Assembly: GCA_050295355.1 (NCBI GenBank)
Contig: JBNKPL010000055.1
Span: forward strand, 1-14,569
Length of the DNA: 14,569 bases
Source: CBFDBF01 sp050295355
Lineage (GTDB): Bacteria; Pseudomonadota; Gammaproteobacteria; Chromatiales; Chromatiaceae
Direction: 5' to 3'
Positions 7,201-13,479 of this stretch are shown here, piece after piece. The position numbers and the translations under genes were made by a program. Under the pieces are notes generated by a model that saw only the letters and a list, made by a program, of their open reading frames with translations, did not search any database and was not told the DNA's origin. Positions within the stretch are counted from its first letter, which is position 1, and each line of letters opens with the position of its first letter.

Positions 7201-7788
7201 GACGAGTTCAAGGAACAGTCGGAGCGCAAGCAGTACCTCGACTCCCAGCACGCCGACGTGACCGAGTCCCTGACCACCCTGGAAAACGCCATCCGCAAGA
7301 TCGACCGCGAGACGCGCACCCGTTTCAAAGAGACCTTCGACCGCGTCAACACGGGGTTGCAGGAGAAGTTCCCGCGCCTGTTCGGCGGCGGGCACGCCTA
7401 CCTGCAACTGACGGGAGAGGACCTGCTGGATACGGGCGTTACGGTCATGGCGCGGCCGCCGGGCAAACGCAACACCAGCATTCACCTGCTCTCAGGCGGG
7501 GAGAAGGCGCTCACCGCCGTGGCGCTGGTGTTCGCCATTTTCGAACTCAACCCGGCGCCCTTCTGCATGCTGGACGAGGTGGACGCCCCCCTGGACGACG
7601 CCAACGTGGGCCGTTTCTGCGAACTGGTAAAATCCATGTCCGACCGGGTGCAGTTCATCATCATCACCCACAACAAGATCACCATGGAGATCGCGGAACA
7701 ACTTACCGGGGTGACCATGCATGAGGCCGGGGTTTCGAGGCTGGTGTCGGTGGATGTGGAGGAAGCGGCCCAAATGGCGGCCAGCTGA
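4279..7788 (+). CDS. smc: Chromosome segregation protein SMC
   Basis: The 1169-aa length is typical of bacterial SMC. It is the ATPase of the SMC-ScpAB condensin that loops and segregates the chromosome. Walker A is GPNGCGKSN at residues 31-39. A first coiled coil (about 165-500, Glu/Gln/Arg-rich) leads to a hinge at about 512-630, and a second coil runs to about 1010. The C-terminal head has the ABC signature LLSGGEK (1070-1076) and the Walker B MLDEVDAPLDD (from 1097). No frameshift or missing motif was seen. The ATG is the family start (MKLEKIKLAGFKSF), yet it lacks a ribosome-binding site. Codons 188-207 form an unusual rare-codon, AT-rich patch with a hairpin. zipA follows after 107 bp. 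scpA and scpB are not in the window. MukB is excluded by length and motifs. Confidence 0.98.
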   Translation: MKLEKIKLAGFKSFVDPTTVHLPSNLVGVVGPNGCGKSNVIDAVRWVMGETSAKMLRGESMADVIFNGSTTRKPVGTASIELLFDNSDGSAGGQYAQYGQISVKRQVFRDGQSSYFLNGVRCRRRDITDLFLGTGLGPRSYSIIEQGMISRLIEARPEDLRAFLEEAAGISKYKERRRETENRIKHTRENLSRLNDLIDEVQKQLHHLDRQAATAERYKKLKEQERRQKAELLVLRWRSLDAELQRQDRLLAEQETALEAAVAEQRRLEASIEHERENHGGANDEFNRVQGRYYAVGSEIAKLEQAIKYTRDTQEKQKSDLNETEQAWQEAKGHQQQDHEKLQGLTSELAQEEPEYQQARQREEGANQRLAEEEQAMHAWQQEWDEFNRQAAKPAETAQVERTRINHLEQQEQGRNNRLTRFDEELQRLLEPGLQQEIDGLQEREKTQEQRGEALQQQLAGVQNDIREIRESNTQSHGEQDEIRAELQTVMGRLASLEALQEAALGKDQGETTEWLEQWGLAEATRLAEGIEVESGWQHAVESVLGFHLQSVCAEGLDQLANGITELRQGALSLLDTAESAFRGAEPGPDALSARVKSPWPVDSLLAGIRVADGVEQALAMRSGLQLHESVITPEGVWIGPNWLRFSRTNEQGSGVLAREEEIRALSKNASQLEAKAETLAQALEQGKERLHGAEQAREQLQKELDGLNRELSEIRAGLSGKRARAEHLKHRRETVQGEMEELRQQMTSDQGELEASRTRLHQALEEMETLGEKRETLVKKRDALRQRLTAAGEEARRERGKVHEIALKLESKRSVRQSLDQNLQRVESQLQMLSRRREELRSSLESAEQPLREQSEELEQQLKLRVQVEEEMKQARRTLEEIEAKLRGLEQERSGAEEKVNEKRGILEQSRMRRQETVVRHQTVADQVSESGFNREELLAELPQDADTGRWEEELERLDMRIRRLGPINLAAIDEFKEQSERKQYLDSQHADVTESLTTLENAIRKIDRETRTRFKETFDRVNTGLQEKFPRLFGGGHAYLQLTGEDLLDTGVTVMARPPGKRNTSIHLLSGGEKALTAVALVFAIFELNPAPFCMLDEVDAPLDDANVGRFCELVKSMSDRVQFIIITHNKITMEIAEQLTGVTMHEAGVSRLVSVDVEEAAQMAAS
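4840..4899 (+). other. Rare-codon patch with 9-bp hairpin inside smc
   Basis: Codons 188-207 of smc include AGG, CTA, AGA, TTA and ATA plus several A/T-ending codons, unlike the G/C-ending codons around them. Within the patch GATGAAGTT (4873-4881) and AACTTCATC (4889-4897) form a perfect 9-bp stem with a 7-nt loop. The site encodes the start of the first coiled coil, just after the N-terminal head. It may slow ribosomes, or it may be a scar of recombination. The features are read directly; any function is inference. Confidence 0.6.
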
Positions 7789-7805
7789 AATGCGTAACAA
7801 AAGGA

Positions 7806-7834
7806 TGAACCCGCCCCGGCTGGTTTGGTATGCT
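7806..7834 (+). promoter_or_regulatory. Possible extended -10 promoter for zipA-ligA
   Basis: In the 107-bp gap after smc, TGG-TATGCT (7826-7834) matches an extended -10 element (TGn plus TATnnT). TGAACC sits 17 bp upstream as a poor -35. It could start a message about 55 nt upstream of zipA. Weak evidence; read-through from smc is equally likely. Confidence 0.35.
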
Positions 7835-7895
7835 GACAAAACCCGGCTCGCCCCCCGCGAGTCAAACGGAGATCACAAGCTGATATAGAAGCACG

Positions 7896-8939
7896 ATGGA
7901 AGCCGATATCCTTCGCATAATCCTCTTCGTTGCTGGGGCTGCGTTGATCCTCGGAATCTACCTTGCCGACCGCTTCAAGCATGCAGGGGAGAGCCGCTCC
8001 CGCGATCCCGTGGATACGGGTGATCAAGAAGAATTCCGCGCCACCGAGGAGATCTACCATAGAGAACCTCTGTGGCAGGAGGCGGAAGAGGAATCCCCCA
8101 TCGAAGAGCCGCTGGTCTACGGCGAGTCCGCGCTTCAGGAACCGGCGTTCCAGGAATCCGCCCATCAGGAACTCCCCATCGTGCAGCAGGCGCTACATCA
8201 GGAAATCCCGCCGCCTGAGGAACCCATCTTTGCAGAGCCTCCGCTGCTGGAAGAGACCTATGACGAGCCGCTTCCGGACGTGGAAGAGGATGAAGAAGAG
8301 GATGAAGAGCCGCTGGAAGACGATCAGGCGGCAAATGATCAGGTGGAAGAGGAGCTGAAACGTCTCGGGGACCTGGTCAACGAAGAGGGCGGGAACAAGC
8401 GGGCGGCGAAACCGGAAGAGCCCCGTGCACAGCAGTTCTCATTCCGCTTCTTTGGCAGCGGCAATGACTCCCGGCAACAGAAGGCGGCGGCGCCGGAACC
8501 GCAACTCCCCCTCAAGATCATCCAGATCAACATCGTACCCCAGGAGGGGCGCTTCAGCGGCGACGATATCCTGTGCGCCGTTTTGGATGTCAACATGGAG
8601 TATGGCGAATGGGGGATCTATCACAGCTTTGACCCGGCCTCTGATTCCGACAAACCCGTGTTCAGTCTTGCCTCCATGGTGGAGCCGGGCTCCTTTCCCA
8701 TCGATCGGATGGAAGAGTTCTCAACCCCGGGGCTGACCCTGTTCGCCCGCCTGCCGGGGCCGAAAGACGGCCTCACCACCTTTTCCGAACTCCTGTTCAC
8801 GGCGGAACGGCTCGCGACCCTGCTTGAGGCGACCCTGCAGGACAATAGCCACAGCGATCTCAGCAAACAGACCATCGAACACATGCGGGAAGAGATTCAG
8901 GAATACCACCGTCAGCTGCAACTGGCCCGAAGCCGCTAA
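7896..8939 (+). CDS. zipA: Cell division protein ZipA
   Basis: This 347-aa inner-membrane protein anchors FtsZ polymers at the septum. Residues 5-24 form the single N-terminal membrane helix (ILRIILFVAGAALILGIYLA) with almost nothing before it, the expected Nout topology. A long acidic, Pro/Gln/Glu-rich linker follows (about 30-190), with repeated EEP/QE units. The globular FtsZ-binding ZipA domain begins at about residue 203 (PLKIIQINIVP) and runs to the C-terminus, including FARLPGPKDGLTTF. Length and order fit the family. No strong Shine-Dalgarno sequence is seen. Its TAA overlaps the ligA ATG by one base (TAATG), which suggests translational coupling. The smc-zipA-ligA order is familiar from non-enteric Gammaproteobacteria. 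Confidence 0.95.
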   Translation: MEADILRIILFVAGAALILGIYLADRFKHAGESRSRDPVDTGDQEEFRATEEIYHREPLWQEAEEESPIEEPLVYGESALQEPAFQESAHQELPIVQQALHQEIPPPEEPIFAEPPLLEETYDEPLPDVEEDEEEDEEPLEDDQAANDQVEEELKRLGDLVNEEGGNKRAAKPEEPRAQQFSFRFFGSGNDSRQQKAAAPEPQLPLKIIQINIVPQEGRFSGDDILCAVLDVNMEYGEWGIYHSFDPASDSDKPVFSLASMVEPGSFPIDRMEEFSTPGLTLFARLPGPKDGLTTFSELLFTAERLATLLEATLQDNSHSDLSKQTIEHMREEIQEYHRQLQLARSR

Positions 8940-11182
8940 TGGCCGTCCCCCAGAAGATCACAGAGCAGGCGCTCCGCCTGCGGGATGAGATTGATCATCA
9001 CAACTACCGCTACTATGTACTGGATGATCCAGAGATCCCGGACATCGAATACGACCGCCTGTTGCGCGAACTGCAGCGGCTGGAAGCCGAATATCCCGAG
9101 CTGATCACCCCCGATTCCCCTACCCAACGGGTAGGCGGTGCGCCGATGGATGGCTTCGATGAAGTTACCCATGCAGTACCCATGCTGTCCCTAGGTAATG
9201 CCTTCAGTGAAGAAGAACTACGTAACTTTGATCGCCGTGCCCGTGAACGTCTTGGTGTGAAGAGGCAGTTGGTTTATGTCGCCGAACCTAAGCTTGATGG
9301 TCTTGCTATCAACCTACGCTATGAACGGGGCAAATTGGCGTATGCGGCAACTCGCGGTGATGGTGCGCGTGGTGAGGATGTAACAAGCAATGTGCGCACG
9401 ATCCCGAGTATTCCATTGAGGCTTAGAGGTGAGAAATGGCCGGGAGTGCTGGAGGTTCGTGGTGAGATTTTCATGTCTAAAAAGGGATTTGATGAGTTGA
9501 ATGACCGCGCTCGCGCCAATGGTGAAAAGACTTTTGTTAATCCGCGCAACGCCGCCGCAGGATCACTCCGACAGCTCGACCCTCGCGTGACAGCTCAACG
9601 GCCCTTGGCCTTTTTCGCTTACGGTTTTGGTGAGATCAGTGGCGGCCCATTGGCCGATACCCACTCAGAAAGCATGGCGCAGGTTCGGGAACTGGGCCTG
9701 CCAGTATCGTTTGAAATGCGTATGGCAGAAGGGGTGGATGGCTGTCTTAAGGTGTATGCGGATCTGGCTGAAAGGCGTGACGATTTGGATTATGACATTG
9801 ATGGTGTCGTTTTTAAGTTGGATCGTTTCGATGACCAACAAGCCCTGGGATTCAAAGCACGGGAGCCGCACTGGGCTATCGCGTATAAGTTCCCCGCCCA
9901 GGAGGAGCTCACCCAGGTTGTGGCGGTGGAATTCCAGGTAGGACGCACTGGCGCCGTGACTCCTGTAGCACGCCTCAAGCCCGTTTTCGTAGGTGGGGTA
10001 ACCGTGAGCAACGCCACTCTGCACAATATGGACGAAGTGATGCGCATGGATGTTCGCGAGGGCGATACGGTGTTGATACGCCGTGCCGGCGATGTCATCC
10101 CGAAAGTTGAAAAAGTCCTACTAAACAAACGCCCGAAAAACACCGTGCCTGTGCAACTGCCAAGAATCTGTCCAGAGTGTGGGTCGGACATCCTACGACC
10201 GGAAGGTGAGGTCGTTGCACGTTGCTCTGGCGGCTTGTTCTGTGCAGCTCAGCGTAAAGAGGCCATCAAGCACTTTGCATCGCGCAAGGCCCTGGATGTC
10301 GAGGGGCTTGGCGATAAACTGGTGGAACAGCTGGTAGAACTGGAACTGGTGAAAGACCCAGCGGACCTATTTCACCTCGACAAGGAACAACTGGCGGGTC
10401 TGGAGCGCATGGCAGACAAGTCGGCACAAAACCTGCTGGATGCGCTGGAGAAGTCCAAGAGCACAACCCTGGGCCGCTTTCTTTACGCCCTGGGTATTAT
10501 GGGTATAGGCGAGGCCATGGCGAGAACCCTTGCGATTGAACTTGGTTCACTGGAAGCCGTCATGGAACTGCGTCTTGCTGATCTGGTGGAAATAAAACCA
10601 AGCCAGGCGGAAAAGTTACACTTGGCCTTGCAAGCGTTACCACCAGAGAGACGTTTGCCGGCCAGCGATCCCGGCTTCGCGGCCAATTTCGATTTCAAAT
10701 GGCTGACGCCAGCCCATACCCACTTGTTGATGGAGAAATTTCCTGATTTGGATAGTTTGATGGCGGCGGATGTGAAGGCCATTGCTAATCAACCCCGCCT
10801 GTCCATTGAAGGTGTAGGTACGGTACTGGCGGATCAGTTGGTGACATTTTTCCGCCAGCAGCACAATCAGGAGGTGATCGCGAAGTTACGTGAAGCGAAG
10901 GTGCATTGGCCGGATTTGGAGGTAAAGGACAAGAGCGAGCAGCCACTGTCGGGGAAGACCTTCGTGTTGACGGGGACCCTCAGCCGGCCGCGCAACGAGA
11001 TCAAGGAGCAACTCCAGGCCCTGGGCGCCAAGGTGGCGGGCAGCGTATCCAAAAAGACCGATTACCTGGTGGCGGGCGCCGACGCCGGGTCCAAGCTGGA
11101 GAAGGCACAAAGCCTGGAGGTGACGGTGCTGGATGAAGCGGCGTTGACGGCCCTGTTGAATGATCCGCGGGAGCTCGGCTAG
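8939..11182 (+). CDS. ligA: NAD-dependent DNA ligase LigA
   Basis: The 747-aa enzyme seals nicks in DNA using NAD+, acting in replication and repair. Domain Ia (HNYRYYVLDDPEIPDIEYDRL) binds NMN. The adenylated lysine is K118 in EPKLDG. The OB-fold follows (VEFQVGRTGAVTPVARLKPV). A four-cysteine zinc finger is C411, C414, C429 and C435. Helix-hairpin-helix repeats come next, and a BRCT domain starts near residue 668 (GKTFVLTGTLSRPR). It is about 75 aa longer than E. coli LigA. The extra length lies roughly at residues 548-608, inside the HhH region. Codon use is mosaic: by hand count GC3 is about 71% in codons 1-70, 43% at 88-201 and 86% in the last 80. The ATG overlaps the zipA stop, and an HPt gene follows after 3 nt. 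Confidence 0.97.
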   Translation: MAVPQKITEQALRLRDEIDHHNYRYYVLDDPEIPDIEYDRLLRELQRLEAEYPELITPDSPTQRVGGAPMDGFDEVTHAVPMLSLGNAFSEEELRNFDRRARERLGVKRQLVYVAEPKLDGLAINLRYERGKLAYAATRGDGARGEDVTSNVRTIPSIPLRLRGEKWPGVLEVRGEIFMSKKGFDELNDRARANGEKTFVNPRNAAAGSLRQLDPRVTAQRPLAFFAYGFGEISGGPLADTHSESMAQVRELGLPVSFEMRMAEGVDGCLKVYADLAERRDDLDYDIDGVVFKLDRFDDQQALGFKAREPHWAIAYKFPAQEELTQVVAVEFQVGRTGAVTPVARLKPVFVGGVTVSNATLHNMDEVMRMDVREGDTVLIRRAGDVIPKVEKVLLNKRPKNTVPVQLPRICPECGSDILRPEGEVVARCSGGLFCAAQRKEAIKHFASRKALDVEGLGDKLVEQLVELELVKDPADLFHLDKEQLAGLERMADKSAQNLLDALEKSKSTTLGRFLYALGIMGIGEAMARTLAIELGSLEAVMELRLADLVEIKPSQAEKLHLALQALPPERRLPASDPGFAANFDFKWLTPAHTHLLMEKFPDLDSLMAADVKAIANQPRLSIEGVGTVLADQLVTFFRQQHNQEVIAKLREAKVHWPDLEVKDKSEQPLSGKTFVLTGTLSRPRNEIKEQLQALGAKVAGSVSKKTDYLVAGADAGSKLEKAQSLEVTVLDEAALTALLNDPRELG

Positions 11183-11185
11183 GCC

Positions 11186-11554
11186 ATGCAAGAGAACGGC
11201 ACGATCTCCCAACCGCCGGCGGTTAACGAAACGGCCCTGGACGCCATGCGTGAGCTGCTGGTTGAGGATTTCCCCCTGGTGCTGGAGACCTATCTCTCCA
11301 CCTCCGGCGAGAACTTCCATGGTCTGGCGTCGGCCCTGGCATCCGGCGACCTGGCGGAGCTCGGGCGGCACGCCCATAGTCTGAAATCGTCCTGCCAGCA
11401 TGTGGGGGCGGAGCGGCTATCCGCCCTGGCGGCCGAGCTGGAGCGGCGAATCCGTGCGGGAGAGCTTGAGCAACGGGAAGAGCGGGTGGCGGCCATCCTG
11501 CGGGAGGGGGAGAGGGTGAAACGGCACCTGGAACAGGTGTATAACCAACTCTGA
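11186..11554 (+). CDS. Orphan HPt-domain phosphotransfer protein
   Basis: This 122-aa protein is essentially a single histidine phosphotransfer (HPt) domain. The phosphorylatable histidine is predicted to be H64 in the hallmark context HAHSLKSSCQHVGAERL. It follows an N-terminal helical region with FPLVLETYL, a usual HPt first helix. Such proteins relay phosphate between response-regulator receiver domains in multistep phosphorelays. No kinase or receiver gene is in the window, so its partners are unknown. The ATG lies 3 nt after the ligA stop, with GGGAG in the ligA tail as a possible distant ribosome-binding site. Co-transcription with ligA is likely. Its C-terminal half is rich in Arg/Glu helix (ELERRIRAGELEQREERVAA). 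Confidence 0.9.
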   Translation: MQENGTISQPPAVNETALDAMRELLVEDFPLVLETYLSTSGENFHGLASALASGDLAELGRHAHSLKSSCQHVGAERLSALAAELERRIRAGELEQREERVAAILREGERVKRHLEQVYNQL

Positions 11555-11591
11555 CCCTGATTCAACGCCAAGAAATTACATTGGGAGCATT

Positions 11592-11870
11592 ATGGAATCC
11601 AAAGAGCGCGAGATACTGATGGTGATGCGTAAGGTGCTGACCAGCATCATACGCGACATCACCCCCGCACCCGGACGGCCCAGCCCTCTCACCGAGGAGA
11701 CCTCCGAGAGCGTGCGCGACTGCCTGAAACTGATCGCCCTGCGGGAGCGGGAACTGGCGGATGAGGCGGGTATCCCCAGGGATCGACCCTACTACAAGGA
11801 CCAGCCACAGCAGATCAAGGTCCCGGTCGCCAGCCTCAAGCAGAGCGGCAAAAAGGAAGAAGAGGAGTAA
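11592..11870 (+). CDS. Small conserved-looking protein of unknown function
   Basis: A 92-aa, charged, soluble protein that I cannot assign to a named family. It starts with a likely amphipathic helix (REILMVMRKVLTSIIRDITP). A Pro/Gly break (APGRPSPLTEE) and a second helix (SVRDCLKLIALRERELADEA) follow. The tail is polar and ends in KKEEEE. The coding case is good. GGGAG lies 6-7 nt before the ATG, codons are G/C-ending like the neighbours, and helix periodicity is clear. It vaguely resembles small proteins I recall downstream of ligA in other proteobacteria, some mislabelled as segregation/condensation proteins. I would not use that name. It sits 37 nt after the HPt gene, probably last in the smc-to-ligA unit. 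Confidence 0.8.
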   Translation: MESKEREILMVMRKVLTSIIRDITPAPGRPSPLTEETSESVRDCLKLIALRERELADEAGIPRDRPYYKDQPQQIKVPVASLKQSGKKEEEE

Positions 11871-11879
11871 GGCGGGATG

Positions 11880-11899
11880 CCGCACGACGGGTGCGGTTT
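11880..11899 (+). terminator. Weak rho-independent terminator after the ligA unit
   Basis: CCGCAC (11880-11885) and GTGCGG (11891-11896) form a 6-bp GC-rich stem with a GACGG loop, followed only by TTTC. It lies 10 nt past the stop codon at 11870, the expected place for the end of the operon. The U-run is short, so strength is doubtful. Confidence 0.45.
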
Positions 11900-11910
11900 C
11901 GTAAATCCTA

Positions 11911-12014
11911 ATTTTTTGCCGCAGAGCGCACGGAGAACACGGAGGTTAACGATCAAGTAAAGCGTTTGTGCGTTACTACTCTCTGTGGCCCGCTGAGTAC
12001 TTTGTGGCTAAATT
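11911..12014. repeat. Imperfect inverted repeat of the 'CTCTGTG...TGTGGC' type
   Basis: The left arm (about 11911-11945) contains TTTTTTGCCGCAGAGCGCAC and CGGAGAACACGGAGG. The right arm (about 11981-12014) contains CTCTGTGGCCCG and GAGTACTTTGTGGCTAAAT, roughly its reverse complement. The arms align over about 28-34 nt with several mismatches and one indel, around a spacer of about 35 nt. The wording resembles dispersed intergenic sequences seen in many bacterial genomes. It fills the space between convergent genes and could act as a bidirectional terminator. Copy number cannot be judged here. Confidence 0.45.
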
Positions 12015-12043
12015 TCTTCAATCAGCCAGTCCCAAAAATGGCG

Positions 12044-12343
12044 TCAGGGCAGGACCCGCTTGAAGGGTTTCACCGTCACGCTGCTGAAAACCCCGCTCAG
12101 GGCGTAGGGATCGGCTTCCGCCCACTCGCGGGCGCTCTCCAGGTCCGGAAACTCCGCCACGATCAGGCTGCCGCTGAATCCCGCGGGACCCGGGTCTTCA
12201 CAGTCGATGGCGGGGTGGGGGCCGGCCAGCAGGAGCCGCCCTTCGTCGCGCAGCTTCTCGATCCGTTGCAGGTGTTCGGCCCGCACACTCAGACGGGCTT
12301 CCAGGCTGTTCTCCCGGTCGGTGCCCATGATGGCGTAATACAT
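12044..12343 (-). CDS. yciI: YciI family protein
   Basis: This 99-aa protein belongs to the YciI-like family (ferredoxin-like alpha/beta fold, related to muconolactone isomerase-like proteins). Members are about 95-100 aa and have no settled cellular role. The visible signatures are the N-terminal MYYAIMGTD, a conserved histidine (H24, RAEHLQRIEKLRDEGRLLLA), GPHP at 41-44, and DPYALSGVF at 78-86. The frame is open 8 codons further upstream (to 12367), but MYYAIMGTD is the normal family start. GGGAG stands 11 nt before that ATG. It is divergent from rnm across 257 bp and convergent with the 92-aa gene. Family assignment is good. Confidence 0.9.
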   Translation of the reverse strand: MYYAIMGTDRENSLEARLSVRAEHLQRIEKLRDEGRLLLAGPHPAIDCEDPGPAGFSGSLIVAEFPDLESAREWAEADPYALSGVFSSVTVKPFKRVLP

Positions 12344-12378
12344 GGTTTTGAATACTCCCACACACAAATTGAGGCTGG

Positions 12379-12384
12379 ATTGTA
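12379..12384 (-). promoter_or_regulatory. Putative -10 box for yciI
   Basis: TACAAT on the minus strand (12384-12379) matches five of six -10 positions and would give a leader of about 30 nt before the yciI ATG. TGAACG at 12406-12401 is a poor -35 at 16-bp spacing. Confidence 0.35.
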
Positions 12385-12408
12385 TCGGATTACTTCCCTC
12401 CGTTCAGG

Positions 12409-12414
12409 TAGAAT
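12409..12414 (+). promoter_or_regulatory. Putative -10 box for rnm-yciO
   Basis: TAGAAT on the plus strand matches five of six -10 positions. The predicted start near 12421 lies just before the palindromic element at 12428, so the whole element would be transcribed as a leader of about 180 nt. No clear -35 hexamer was found. Confidence 0.35.
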
Positions 12415-12427
12415 AGGCGAATGTCTC

Positions 12428-12611
12428 TTAACCCGTTTTTCTCACCACCGTTCGTCGCGAGGGCGACGAAACGCCGCTGTGACTGGGCGCACGGACCGAA
12501 AGACGGTGAAGGCGTAGTTGATACTACGTCGAACCGGCTGGAGGGAGTACATCCTGTCACAGCGGGTGGTTCGGCGTCCGCAGTAGAAGGGTGGTGAGAA
12601 ATGCGGGTTAA
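12428..12611. repeat. 184-bp palindromic element covering the rnm leader and start codon
   Basis: Terminal arms at 12428-12449 and 12590-12611 pair at 20 of 22 positions (TTAACCCG, two mismatches, TTTCTCACCACC). Inside, 24 nt from each arm, a second perfect 10-bp stem pairs CCGCTGTGAC (12474-12483) with GTCACAGCGG (12556-12565). The left 24-nt interval holds a perfect hairpin, TTCGTCGC (12451-12458) with GCGACGAA (12463-12470). The core holds another, CGTAGT (12513-12518) with ACTACG (12523-12528), extended by GG/TC and by CGGT (12504-12507) with ACCG (12533-12536). It could be a miniature inverted-repeat element, a REP/BIME-type composite, or a structured 5' leader. The right arm includes the rnm ribosome-binding site and ATG. 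The pairing is read directly; identity is unknown. Confidence 0.75.
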
Positions 12612-13458
12612 ATATGACCTCCACACCCACTCCAACGCCTCCGACGGCACCCTGACGCCCGCGGAGCTGGTCTCCCGCGCCCGGCAGGCGGGGGTGAATG
12701 TGCTGGCGTTGACCGATCACGATACGACGGGGGGGGTGGACGAGGCGCTGCGGGCGGCACGGCTGGCGGGCATCACCCTGATCCCCGGGGTGGAGATATC
12801 GGTTACCTGGCATGGGCATGTGGTGCACATCGTGGGTTTGGGCATTGATCACCACTGTCAAATCCTCAAGGACGGATTGGCCCGGTTACAGGAGATCCGC
12901 GCCGATCGCGCCCTGGAGATCGGCCGCAAACTGGAGCGCACTGGGATCAAGGACAGCTATCAGGGCGCGAAGAATCACTCCGGCGGCCACCTGATCGGCC
13001 GCGCCCACTTTGCCCGTTATCTGGTGGAACAGGGCCATGCCCCCGATATGCGGCGGGTGTTCCAGCGCTACCTGGGACGCGGCAAACCGGGCTATGTGCC
13101 CTGTGAATGGGCCTCCCTCGAAGAGGCCCTGGCCTGGATTCAGGCCGCGGGCGGTCAGGCGGTGGTGGCGCATCCGGCCCGCCACCCCTTCACGGGCGCC
13201 AAACTGCGGCGGCTATTGGAAACGTTCATGCAACTGGGCGGCGCGGCCCTGGAGGTGATCTCCGGCAGCCATTCCCGCGACGACGCCATGAATATGGCGC
13301 GTCATGCCCGGGAACTCCAACTCCTGGGCTCCTGCGGCTCCGATTATCACGGCCCGGAAAATCCCTGGGTGGAACTGGGCAGGCTTCACCCACTACCCGA
13401 AGGCGTTACCCCCATCTGGCACGACTGGCCGGAAAAGCAAAACGCATTGATCGCCTGA
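12601..13458 (+). CDS. rnm: RNase AM (PHP-domain 5'-3' exoribonuclease; TrpH/YciV family)
   Basis: The 285-aa protein is a PHP-domain phosphoesterase close in length to E. coli YciV/TrpH, named RNase AM. That enzyme matures 5' ends of rRNAs and degrades short RNAs. Metal-binding motifs are in place: DLHTHS (H8, H10) with D15, the TDHD motif D39-H40-D41, E65, H76, HPARH starting at H191, and SDYH with D248 and H250. Activity on 3',5'-bisphosphonucleotides is also known in this family. The start ATG is preceded by GGTGGTGAGAA. Both lie in the right arm of the palindromic element, which ends at codon 4, one residue before the conserved YDLHTHS core. yciO follows after 21 nt, so they are probably co-transcribed. 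Confidence 0.92.
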   Translation: MRVKYDLHTHSNASDGTLTPAELVSRARQAGVNVLALTDHDTTGGVDEALRAARLAGITLIPGVEISVTWHGHVVHIVGLGIDHHCQILKDGLARLQEIRADRALEIGRKLERTGIKDSYQGAKNHSGGHLIGRAHFARYLVEQGHAPDMRRVFQRYLGRGKPGYVPCEWASLEEALAWIQAAGGQAVVAHPARHPFTGAKLRRLLETFMQLGGAALEVISGSHSRDDAMNMARHARELQLLGSCGSDYHGPENPWVELGRLHPLPEGVTPIWHDWPEKQNALIA

Positions 13459-13479
13459 CGGAATGTTCGGTAGGAAAAG

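Noticed and set aside
4867..7485. Several long minus-strand frames opposite smc (for example 4867-5583, 5764-6471, 6547-7485)
   Set aside because: Leu/Gln/Pro-rich or Ser/Arg-rich shadows caused by the third-base bias of smc; SMC is complete on the plus strand.
11966..12517. 183-aa plus-strand frame opposite yciI
   Set aside because: It runs through the inverted repeat, yciI antisense and the palindromic element; no recognisable domain.
12428..12611. Integron attC site or group II intron domain
   Set aside because: No integrase or reverse transcriptase nearby, and no attC core sites or domain V motif in the hairpins.
12390..12861. Minus-strand frames across the palindromic element and the start of rnm
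   Set aside because: They owe their openness to structured GC-rich DNA and the antisense of rnm; no start signal or family motif.
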